Assembly (NCBI GenBank): GCA_964518765.1
Contig: CAZFJC010000006.1
Coordinates: 1 to 64,000, forward strand
DNA length: 64,000 nucleotides
Source: CAZPNX01 sp964518765
GTDB taxonomy: Bacteria > Edwardsbacteria > AC1 > EtOH8
Reading direction: 5' to 3'
The translations under genes and the position numbers were made by a program. Shown in pieces: positions 55,197-62,211 of this stretch (the stretch's first letter is position 1; each line of letters opens with the position of its first letter). Below the pieces are notes generated by a model. The model made no database searches. It was given only the letters and a program-made list of their open reading frames with translations, and had not been told where the DNA came from.

Positions 55197-55885
55197 CCAG
55201 ATGGCCGGCGGTCTTAATGGCCGGGGTGTTGCTGTCGGCTGCGATCCAAACCATAGGGAAAGCGGACAACGAGGTGGCGAAGAAAACCGTCAGACTGCCA
55301 AAGCCGGCCACGGAGGGATCGGTATCGCTGGAAAAGGCATTGGCCACCAGAAGGTCGATCAGGAGCTTCTCCGACAAGCCGCTGACCATGGCCCATGTCT
55401 CCCAGCTCCTGTGGGCGGCCCAGGGGATCACCGAGCCCAAGAGGGGCCTACGGGCCGCGCCCTCGGCCGGCGCCTGCTATCCGATATCGCTCTATCTGGC
55501 GGCCGGCAAGGTCGAAGGCCTCGATCCCGGGATCTACCTTTACTCGCCGGCCGGTCACCTGCTGCTGAGGAAGTCGTCGGCCGACGGCCGGGGCGACCTG
55601 GCCCGGGCGGCCATAGGGCAATCCTGCGTCGGCACGGCCCCGGCGGTGCTGGCCCTGGCGGCCGATTACGGGAGGATCAAACCGCGCTACGGCGACCGGT
55701 CGGCCAGATACACCGACATGGAGGCCGGGCACATCGGGCAGAACGTATCGCTGCAGGCCGTGGCCCTGGGCCTGGGCACAGTGATGGTGGGAGCCTTCGA
55801 CGACGGGGCGGTCAAAAAGGCCCTGGGCCTGCCGCCGGAGGAGGCCGCGCTCTACATAATCCCCGTCGGCCATCCCTCAAGATGA
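55193..55885 (+). CDS. SagB/ThcOx-family nitroreductase-like oxidoreductase
   Basis: 230 residues with a signal-peptide-like start (AVLMAGVLLSAAIQTIGKA), overlapping the AOR stop by 4 bp. FMN-binding pattern of SagB-type: SLEKALATRRSIRSF, LLWAAQGITEPKRGLRAAPS (AAPSAGACYP), HIGQNVSLQAVALGLGTVMV and AALYIIPVGHP. Stand-alone members are flavin-dependent reductases of unknown substrate; SagB proper oxidises azolines in modified peptides, for which no partner genes are seen here. Confidence 0.86.
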   Translation: MTRWPAVLMAGVLLSAAIQTIGKADNEVAKKTVRLPKPATEGSVSLEKALATRRSIRSFSDKPLTMAHVSQLLWAAQGITEPKRGLRAAPSAGACYPISLYLAAGKVEGLDPGIYLYSPAGHLLLRKSSADGRGDLARAAIGQSCVGTAPAVLALAADYGRIKPRYGDRSARYTDMEAGHIGQNVSLQAVALGLGTVMVGAFDDGAVKKALGLPPEEAALYIIPVGHPSR

Positions 55886-57015
55886 GGGCATTAGAGCGGT
55901 CGTGCCTGGGTGGCATCAGATATAGCATATATTGCTATATCCTTATCTCTTGCCTTACGGAGGCGCCAGCCAGCGGCCAGCCCGACACCTCGTCGTATTT
56001 TTTCTACCGGGGCCTGGATTACGGTTCGCAGGCCGTCTACCATCCGGGCTCGGTGGTCATCAACGGCGGCTACGGCATCTGGCAGGTTCCCAGCCGGGCC
56101 GGCGATCGGAGGATTTTGGACGTGCCCTACCGCCGCTGGTGGCGCAACTCCTGGGCCAGCATCGGGCACCCCCTGAGGACCATCGAAGCGGTCGGCTGGA
56201 ACAGGTTCCTGGCCAACGAGGTTTTCCCGGCTGACCCGATGGACCGGAACCGGGAACAGTTCGTCCCCAACTACTTCCTGCACGGGATCGGGGCGGGGAT
56301 GCACTACCGGGCTACGACCGAATGGTTTCGGTACCACGGATTTCCGCACCCCCGTCTATGGTCGCTGGCGACCATGGCCGCCTACCACCTGGCCACCGAG
56401 GTGGTGGAGAACGGGGAGACCCAGGGCCCTACCCTGGACCCGATCGCCGACCTCTACGTCTTCAACCCGGCCGGCATCCTGCTCTTCTCCTCGGACCGTA
56501 TCTGCCGGTTCTTTTCACGAAAGCTTGGATTGGCCGAGTGGTCCCAGCAGCCGTGCTACAACGCCCGCACCGGCAACCTCGAGAACATGGGCCAGTTCTA
56601 CGTGATGCGCTATCCCCTCAGGGCCGACCGGTCCTGGAGCCTGATGGCCCACTACGGACTGCACGGCATGGCCGGGTTGAGCCGGCGGTATCCCGACGGC
56701 CGGGCCTGGTCGGCCGCCGCCGGTCTGATGGTGGAGAACCTGGAGGCGGCGGTCCAGGAGGGGCCGGGGGAGGCCTATGCCGCCAGTCTGAGCTGGAGCG
56801 CCGGTATTTTCTACGACCGAAACAACTCCCTGCTGGCCTCGCTGCTGGTCAGCGGACTGCCTCACAACAAGGCCAGGCTCAACCTCTATCCCGGCGTTCT
56901 GAGGCTGGGGCGCTTCAGCCCGGGCATCATCGCCTCCTGGGGGCACGAGCTGGTGGTCGGAGTGAACGCAGCCTTTGTTCCCCTGGGGTTGGCCTGGGGC
57001 TCGGAGCCGCCCTGA
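55882..57015 (+). CDS. Predicted envelope protein of unknown function
   Basis: ATG at 55882 overlaps the SagB-like stop (ATGA); 377 residues. A short hydrophobic segment (YSIYCYILISCLTEAPA) may be a signal peptide. The rest is rich in aromatic/Gly strands (NYFLHGIGAGMHYRATTEW, SLMAHYGLHGMAGLSRRYP, LGRFSPGIIASWGHELVVG) and ends VNAAFVPLGLAWG, suggesting an outer-membrane or periplasmic beta-structured protein. No family recognised. Confidence 0.6.
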   Translation: MRALERSCLGGIRYSIYCYILISCLTEAPASGQPDTSSYFFYRGLDYGSQAVYHPGSVVINGGYGIWQVPSRAGDRRILDVPYRRWWRNSWASIGHPLRTIEAVGWNRFLANEVFPADPMDRNREQFVPNYFLHGIGAGMHYRATTEWFRYHGFPHPRLWSLATMAAYHLATEVVENGETQGPTLDPIADLYVFNPAGILLFSSDRICRFFSRKLGLAEWSQQPCYNARTGNLENMGQFYVMRYPLRADRSWSLMAHYGLHGMAGLSRRYPDGRAWSAAAGLMVENLEAAVQEGPGEAYAASLSWSAGIFYDRNNSLLASLLVSGLPHNKARLNLYPGVLRLGRFSPGIIASWGHELVVGVNAAFVPLGLAWGSEPP

Positions 57016-57029
57016 GACGATAAGAGCGC

Positions 57030-57058
57030 TTGATTTTCATCCGGTTATCGTGTATCCT
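57030..57058 (+). promoter_or_regulatory. Weak candidate promoter for panB
   Basis: TTGATT (57030-57035), 17 bp, TATCCT (57053-57058). Both boxes match consensus at four of six positions. A dyad ACGATAA (57017-57023) / TTATCGT (57045-57051) overlaps it and could be an operator. Low confidence. Confidence 0.3.
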
Positions 57059-57099
57059 TGCCTCGGCTCGAGATCGATAATTCTGATAAGTGAGTGGCC

Positions 57100-57912
57100 A
57101 TGGACCAGAAGGTGACCACCAAGACCCTGATGAGGATGAAGCAAAAGGGGGAGAAGATCGCCTGCCTGACGGCCTACGATTTTCTGACCGCCCGCCTGCT
57201 GGACCAGGCCGGCATCGACCTGATACTGGTGGGAGACTCGGTGGCGATGGTCTTCGCGGGCTACGAGAATACCCTCCCCATCCGCATGGAGGATATGCTC
57301 TACCACACGGCCGCGGTCAAGCGGGGGGTGAAGCGGGCCATGGTGGTGGCCGACATGCCCTTCCTGTCGTACCAGACCTCAATCGCCGACGCCACCCACA
57401 ACGCCGGCCGCCTGCTTAAGGAGTCCGGGGCCGAGGCCGTCAAGCTGGAGGGAGGACGGGTGGCGGCGCCCATCGTTAAGAATCTGGTGGAGCGCGGCAT
57501 CCCGGTGATGGGACACCTGGGGCTGACGCCTCAGTCCATCCATAAGTTCGGCGGCTACCAGCTGCAGGCCAGGGACCCGGAGTCGGCCGATCGGCTGATG
57601 GCAGCCGCCAAGGCCCTGGAGGCGGCCGGCTGCTTCGCCATCGTACTGGAGAAGATTCCCTATCAGGTGGCCAAGAGGGTGACGGAGACGCTTAAGATCC
57701 CCACCATCGGCATCGGGGCCGGGCCCCACTGCGACGGCCAGATCCTAGTGGTGGACGACGTCGAGGGCAAGTTCGAAGACTTCGTGCCAAAGTTCGTCCG
57801 TCGCTACGCCGACGTAGCCGGGGAGATGAAGAAGGCCTACCGGGGGTACATCGAGGACGTCAGGAAGGGGAGCTTCCCCAGCTTGGACGAGAGCTTCTCG
57901 GAGGATCAGTGA
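57100..57912 (+). CDS. panB: 3-methyl-2-oxobutanoate hydroxymethyltransferase
   Basis: First enzyme of pantothenate synthesis, moving a hydroxymethyl group from methylene-tetrahydrofolate to ketoisovalerate. Taken from ATG 57100 (270 residues); a GTG at 57094 is an equally possible start. Conserved blocks: KIACLTAYDFLTARLLDQAG, LVGDSVAMVFAGYENTLPI, VVADMPFLSYQ, VKLEGG, PVMGHLGLTPQSIHKFGGY and IPTIGIGAGPHCDGQILV. Followed by panC. Confidence 0.95.
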   Translation: MDQKVTTKTLMRMKQKGEKIACLTAYDFLTARLLDQAGIDLILVGDSVAMVFAGYENTLPIRMEDMLYHTAAVKRGVKRAMVVADMPFLSYQTSIADATHNAGRLLKESGAEAVKLEGGRVAAPIVKNLVERGIPVMGHLGLTPQSIHKFGGYQLQARDPESADRLMAAAKALEAAGCFAIVLEKIPYQVAKRVTETLKIPTIGIGAGPHCDGQILVVDDVEGKFEDFVPKFVRRYADVAGEMKKAYRGYIEDVRKGSFPSLDESFSEDQ

Positions 57913-57918
57913 GGCCCC

Positions 57919-57937
57919 AACCGCAGAGGGCGCAGAG
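57919..57937. repeat. Solitary copy of the GxxExxY flanking repeat
   Basis: AACCGCAGAGGGCGCAGAG, matching the flanks at 50566-50586 and 51008-51028 (core ACCGCAGAGG-x-CGC). It lies in the panB-panC gap without any GxxExxY gene nearby. Confidence 0.65.
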
Positions 57938-57967
57938 GAACCTGGGTTTCAAGATCAGCTGAGGCGT

Positions 57968-58810
57968 ATGAGGATCGTAAGAACGATCGGGCGCCTGCGT
58001 TCGGAAATCGCCCGGCAGCGGCGGAAGGGCAGGCGCATTGGTCTGGTGCCCACCATGGGGGCGCTGCATGAGGGCCACCTGTCGCTTATTCGCTTGGCCA
58101 GGGAGAGAAGCGATTTGGTCGTCGTTTCGATATTCGTCAATCCGACCCAGTTCGGACCGAAGGAGGACTTGGCCAAATACCCGCGAGACCTGAAGGGTGA
58201 TGCCGCTAAGTGCCGCAGGGCCGGGGCGGACCTGGTGTTTGCCCCGAGCATCAGGGAGGTATATCCCAAAGGTTTTTCCACCTACGTCAACGTGGAGGGA
58301 CTGACCCGGGGTCTGTGCGGGACCTCGCGGCCGGGGCATTTCCGGGGTGTGGCCACCGTGGTCTGCAAGCTGTTCAACATGGTCCAGCCCGATGTGGCCG
58401 TCTTCGGCCAGAAGGACGCCCAGCAGGCGGCGGTCATAAAGCAAATGGCCAGGGACCTCGATATAGCTGTAAATATAGTAATCGCCCCCATAGTTCGCGA
58501 GCCCGACGGCCTGGCCATGAGCTCCCGAAACGCCTACCTCAGCCCGGCCGAGCGGGCCCAGGCCCCGGCGCTCCACCACGCCCTGCAGCTGGCCAAGGCG
58601 CTTGCCAAGAAGGGTCGGCGGGACGCCGAGGGCGTCAAGCGGGAGATGGAAAAGCTGATCGGCATCGAGGCGCCCCTGGGCAAAATAGACTATATAGAGA
58701 TAGTGGACAGCGCCGACCTGCGGCCGGTCAGGTCGATCAGAGGTAAAACACTGGCGGCCCTGGCGGTAAGGTTTCCCAGCGCCAGGCTGATAGACAATAC
58801 CGTTCTTTGA
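57968..58810 (+). CDS. panC: Pantothenate synthetase
   Basis: 280 residues; ligates pantoate and beta-alanine using ATP. Conserved features: LVPTMGALHEGHLSLIR (the HxGH-type ATP motif), SIFVNPTQFGPKEDLAKYPR, RPGHFRGVATVVCKLFN, PDVAVFGQKDAQQAAVIKQM and REPDGLAMSSRNAYL. Its beta-alanine substrate comes from panD, which follows after a damaged gene. No panE/ilvC is in the window. Confidence 0.95.
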   Translation: MRIVRTIGRLRSEIARQRRKGRRIGLVPTMGALHEGHLSLIRLARERSDLVVVSIFVNPTQFGPKEDLAKYPRDLKGDAAKCRRAGADLVFAPSIREVYPKGFSTYVNVEGLTRGLCGTSRPGHFRGVATVVCKLFNMVQPDVAVFGQKDAQQAAVIKQMARDLDIAVNIVIAPIVREPDGLAMSSRNAYLSPAERAQAPALHHALQLAKALAKKGRRDAEGVKREMEKLIGIEAPLGKIDYIEIVDSADLRPVRSIRGKTLAALAVRFPSARLIDNTVL

Positions 58811-59208
58811 AGGGGCTGCCCGTGGCTCCAAAGGCCGAAAGCTGGACCAGGGTGATTTTCCTGGCTGCGGGCCTGGCCTGGGCAGCAAATGGAACAGCCG
58901 GAGGCCCGGGCGACGAATCAAGGCGCTGGTTCAACTGGAGCGTACACTTGGCACCCTTCCCGTCCACTTCGCGTTACAAGGATTCAAAAATACTTAAAAG
59001 GAACGACCTCCTCGGGATGGGCACCAAGTTCGAGCTTTGGCTCCTGCCGGAATCATGGGGGAACCTGGCGCTGGCTCTAGGCCTTGACGGCGAATGCATG
59101 GTGCACTTCCTCAAGGGAGCCATCACCGACCGGCTAGATTCCAAAAACCCCGCCACCATGTTCGACATCGCCACCTATTCGTTCGGAGCGGATGCGGCTT
59201 TTCCCTAA
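58807..59208 (+). pseudogene. Secreted protein interrupted by an in-frame stop
   Basis: TTG/ATG-type start overlapping the panC stop; 133 residues with a signal-like stretch (VIFLAAGLAWAANGTAGG) and a barrel-like remainder (WSVHLAPFPSTSRYKDSK, LALALGLDGECMVHFLKG, then SFGADAAFP). After TAA at 59206-59208 the same frame stays open for 57 further codons to TAG at 59380, giving MGRGFGIRSWTGFEVLD and WVLGNLAIGMEAELSPR, which look like continuing outer-membrane strands. I therefore read this as one gene of about 192 codons broken by a nonsense change (or a sequencing error), lying between panC and panD. Confidence 0.55.
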
Positions 59209-59577
59209 CGCGCCAGGATGGGAAGGGGCTTCGGAATCCGATCCTGGACGGGATTTGAGGTGCTGGACGTAAGCACGGCCCAGTGCGCTCTACGATCCGA
59301 CGGTCCGAACTGGGAGGGGCAGGACAACTGGGTGCTAGGAAACCTAGCCATCGGAATGGAGGCCGAACTCTCCCCGCGCTAGTCGATCGATTAACGTTAC
59401 CGCCGCCGGCCGGTGCCTCACCTGGCCAGCTCGCTTCTGAGGCTGGGAAAGCGAAATAGGGAATACGGCCTGATAGCTCTAGGAAGCTCAATCGACGGCC
59501 ATATTAGCTATGTATATATAGGGTATATAAAGAGAAATGTGGGCCAGCCACTAATACCTACAAGACCGAGGAGTGTC
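59209..59577 (+). other. 369-bp stretch without an intact gene
   Basis: The first 174 bases continue the reading frame of the broken upstream gene; the remainder, AT-rich around 59505-59540 (TATGTATATATAGGGTATAT), is likely leader/promoter sequence for panD, which has the Shine-Dalgarno GAGGAG at 59569-59574. I see no further gene. A TTAACGTT motif, one arm of the palindrome at 35079, occurs near 59391. Confidence 0.5.
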
Positions 59578-59940
59578 ATGCTGCGCAACCTCTGCAAATC
59601 CAAGATACACCGGGCCACCATCACCGAGGTCCACCTGCACTACGAGGGCTCCATCGCTATCGACGAGAAGCTGCTGAAAGCGGCCGACATCCTGCCCAAC
59701 GAGATAGTTCAGGTGGTCAACGTCAACAACGGGGCCCGGTTCGAGACCTACGCCATCAGGGCCAGGGCCGGGTCGGGGACCATCGGCCTCAACGGGGCGG
59801 CCGCCCGGCTGGGCATGCCCGGAGACAAGGTCATCATCCTTTCCACCTGCTACGTGGACACCGAGGTGATCCGCAAGTATCGGCCCAAGGTGGTTTGTGT
59901 GGACGACAGGAATAGGATCTCGAAGAGGACCAAGCTTTGA
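59578..59940 (+). CDS. panD: Aspartate 1-decarboxylase proenzyme
   Basis: 120 residues, makes beta-alanine from aspartate for pantothenate. The self-cleavage site is Gly24-Ser25 (YEGSIAID), giving the pyruvoyl group. LRNLCKSKIHRATITEVHLHY and RLGMPGDKVIILSTC are standard. The upstream extension of the frame to 59413 is not conserved and the ATG at 59578 has GAGGAG at the right distance. Confidence 0.96.
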   Translation: MLRNLCKSKIHRATITEVHLHYEGSIAIDEKLLKAADILPNEIVQVVNVNNGARFETYAIRARAGSGTIGLNGAAARLGMPGDKVIILSTCYVDTEVIRKYRPKVVCVDDRNRISKRTKL

Positions 59941-60695
59941 GCCGGGAGGTCCGCTGCCTGATACTGGCGGCCGGGGCCGGCACCCGGATGAAGTCGGACC
60001 TGGCCAAGGTGCTGCACCGGTTGTGCGGACGCTGCCTGGTGGAGCACGTGGTGGACGCGGCCCAAAGGGCGGGCATCGCCAGGCTGGCGGTGGTCATCGG
60101 CCACCAGGCGGACAAGGTGAGGCAGGCCCTGGCCGGCCGGGCAGTGGGCTTCGTGCTCCAGGCCGAACAGAAGGGGACGGGGCACGCGGTGATGCAGGCC
60201 GAGCCGTTGTTCCGGGATTTCGACGGCGACCTGCTGGTGCTCTACGGCGACGTGCCGCTTATCAAACCCGAGACCATCAAGGCCCTCTTGGCCAAGCACC
60301 AAGCGGAGGGCAACGCCTGCACCATGCTGACCACCATCGTCGATGATCCGGGAAGATACGGTCGGGTCATAAGGGGGGCGGACGGCGGGGTGGAGAGGAT
60401 AGTCGAGGCCAGAGACGCCTCGCCCGAGGAGCTTGAGGTGCGCGAGATCAACCCGGCCATCTACTGCTTCGACTGCCGGCTGATGCTGGAGGCGCTGCGC
60501 CAGGTGCGTCCGAACAACGACCAGAAGGAGTACTACCTGACCGACGTCGTCGGTATTATGAAAAGCCAGGGGCGGCCGGTGTCGGCGGTCATCGTCCGTG
60601 ACAGTCGGGAGGTGCTGGGCATCAACACCCAGGAGGAGCTGACGGAGTGCGAGGCCTACCTTGAAGGACAGGCTGGTCAAACCGCTAGGGCCTAG
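59937..60695 (+). CDS. GlmU-like nucleotidyltransferase (N-terminal domain only)
   Basis: 252 residues, TTG start overlapping the panD stop (TTGA). NTP-transferase domain of GlmU type: CLILAAGAGTRMKSDLAKVLH, VLQAEQKGTGHAVMQAEPLF, LLVLYGDVPLIKPETI, INPAIYCFDCRLMLEAL and VRPNNDQKEYYLTDVV. It probably makes UDP-GlcNAc (or another NDP-sugar) but lacks the left-handed beta-helix acetyltransferase half of GlmU, so GlcN-1-P acetylation would have to be done elsewhere. Confidence 0.85.
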   Translation: MSREVRCLILAAGAGTRMKSDLAKVLHRLCGRCLVEHVVDAAQRAGIARLAVVIGHQADKVRQALAGRAVGFVLQAEQKGTGHAVMQAEPLFRDFDGDLLVLYGDVPLIKPETIKALLAKHQAEGNACTMLTTIVDDPGRYGRVIRGADGGVERIVEARDASPEELEVREINPAIYCFDCRLMLEALRQVRPNNDQKEYYLTDVVGIMKSQGRPVSAVIVRDSREVLGINTQEELTECEAYLEGQAGQTARA

Positions 60696-61137
60696 AGGCA
60701 AGGCCTCTGGCAGATCATCCCGATGGCTGCCGCTGTCGGTGATCCTGCTGGCTGCGGTCTGCCTTTTGATAGCCGGCTCGCTGTGGCTGAGGCACCGCGA
60801 GGCGGAACGGGCCAGGCTGGGGCTGCTCAAACGGCAGATCAGGATCGAGGTTCTCAACGGCACGGAGGTAGAGCGCCTGGGGCAGAGGGTGGCCGACCGC
60901 TTAAGGAAAGCAGGCTTCGACGTGGTGGAGGTGGATAACGCTGAGGATCGAGGATTCCCGGAGACGGTGGTGGTGGACCGGGTCGACAATCGAGCGGCCA
61001 ACGCCCGGCTGGTGGCCGATGAGCTAGAATGCGGTAACATTATACCTCAACTGGAACCGACACTATTATTGGAGGTGACAGTAATCGTTGGGCAGGACTA
61101 TGTCAAAGAGAAAAAGCGCCGCTTCCTCGGCCTCTAG
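60661..61137 (+). CDS. LytR_C-domain membrane-anchored protein
   Basis: 158 residues, TTG start overlapping the upstream gene by 35 bp. One membrane segment (WLPLSVILLAAVCLLIAGSLWL, about residues 22-43) and a LytR_C-type domain: IRIEVLNGTEVERLGQRVADRL and VVDRVDNRAANARLVADELE. Probably periplasmic; LytR_C domains occur in cell-wall related proteins, function open. The rsfS start lies inside its 3' end. Confidence 0.8.
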   Translation: MKDRLVKPLGPRGKASGRSSRWLPLSVILLAAVCLLIAGSLWLRHREAERARLGLLKRQIRIEVLNGTEVERLGQRVADRLRKAGFDVVEVDNAEDRGFPETVVVDRVDNRAANARLVADELECGNIIPQLEPTLLLEVTVIVGQDYVKEKKRRFLGL

Positions 61138-61540
61138 GGCCAAAAGGTCGCCGGCCGCTGTCCCGGCCAAGAGGCCGGCCGCCAGGAAAAGAACCGCCGC
61201 CTCTGAGGAGCTGGCCCGGACGGCGGCCAAACTGGCCTTGACCAAAAAGGCCTTCGACGTGGCCATCATGGACATGCGCGGACTGTCTTCGGCCACCGAC
61301 TTTTTCGTACTGGCCTCGGCCGCCACCGATATTCAGGCCAAGGCGGTGGTCAGGGCCATCGAAGAAGGCCTGCGGACCCAGGGCCAGCGGCCCTATCATG
61401 TGGAGGGCCTGGAGAACGCCCGCTGGGTGCTGATGGACTATGTGGACATAGTGGTCCACGTGATGCAGCCACGGGTGCGCGATTACTACGGCTTGGAGGA
61501 GCTGTGGGCCGATGCTCCCAGGGAGGAAATCAAGGACTAG
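61100..61540 (+). CDS. rsfS: Ribosomal silencing factor RsfS with basic N-terminal tail
   Basis: ATG at 61100 taken as start (TTG at 61088 is possible); about 146 residues. RsfS core from about residue 40: DVAIMDMRGLSSATDFFVLAS, AVVRAIEEGLRTQGQRPYHV, WVLMDYVDIVVHVM and RDYYGLEELWADAP. RsfS binds L14 of the large subunit and blocks subunit joining in starvation. The first ~36 residues are Lys/Arg/Ala/Pro-rich (SKRKSAASSASRAKR, AKRPAARKRTA), unusual for this family and likely flexible, perhaps RNA-binding. Confidence 0.9.
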   Translation: MSKRKSAASSASRAKRSPAAVPAKRPAARKRTAASEELARTAAKLALTKKAFDVAIMDMRGLSSATDFFVLASAATDIQAKAVVRAIEEGLRTQGQRPYHVEGLENARWVLMDYVDIVVHVMQPRVRDYYGLEELWADAPREEIKD

Positions 61541-61564
61541 GCGGCTGCCGGCTTCCTAAGGCTC

Positions 61565-62194
61565 ATGAAGAGGATATGCTGGACGGCAGTTTTCGCGTCC
61601 GCCGCCGATACAGCCACGGCCGCTCCGCTGGGCATCGTCGATACCCTACAGGGGACCGGCATCCCCGCCTGGCTGGCGACGCTAATCATCTCCATGCTGC
61701 CCGTCTTCGAGCTGCGCGGAGCTATCCCGGTGGGGTGCAGGGTGCTGGGCCTGCCGTTGGCCGAGGCGGTGGCCCTTTCGGTCCTGGGCAATATGCTGCC
61801 CATCGCGCCCATCCTGCTGCTCCTGGGGCCGTCCTCCGCTTGGCTGTCGAGATTTCCCCTCTTTAAGAGATTCTTCGACTGGCTTTTCGCCCGGACCCGG
61901 AGCAAGAGCGATTTGGTGCGGCGCTACGAGCTGGTCGGTTTGATGTTGTTCGTGGCGATACCTCTGCCCATGACCGGAGCCTGGACCGGGGCGGTAGCTG
62001 CCTTCCTCTTCGGCATCGGTTTCTGGCCAGCCCTGGGAGCCATCTTTTTGGGGGTGCTCATCGCCGGGGCCATCATCACCGCCTTGGTGCTCATGGGAAT
62101 TTGGGGGGCGGCCGTGGCCGGACTGGCGCTGTCGGCCCTGGCGGTGGCGGCGCTATGGCGGTTTTGGGCAACAGGCGGATCTGACGGGCATTAA
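61565..62194 (+). CDS. COG2426-type small multidrug export-like membrane protein
   Basis: 209 residues with five or so membrane segments. The opening signal-like segment is followed by PAWLATLIISMLPVFELRGAIPVG, LPLAEAVALSVLGNMLPIAPI, YELVGLMLFVAIPLPMTGAWTG and LGAIFLGVLIAGAIITALVL, the diagnostic GAIP / PLPGTGAWTG-like blocks of this family. Transport function is not established in most members. Confidence 0.85.
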   Translation: MKRICWTAVFASAADTATAAPLGIVDTLQGTGIPAWLATLIISMLPVFELRGAIPVGCRVLGLPLAEAVALSVLGNMLPIAPILLLLGPSSAWLSRFPLFKRFFDWLFARTRSKSDLVRRYELVGLMLFVAIPLPMTGAWTGAVAAFLFGIGFWPALGAIFLGVLIAGAIITALVLMGIWGAAVAGLALSALAVAALWRFWATGGSDGH

Positions 62195-62211
62195 TCAATC
62201 GACATCGGAGC

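Noticed and set aside
55193..55885. RiPP (azoline-forming) cluster suggested by the SagB-like gene
   Set aside because: No cyclodehydratase (SagC/SagD-like), precursor peptide or transporter genes are adjacent; stand-alone SagB-type reductases are common.
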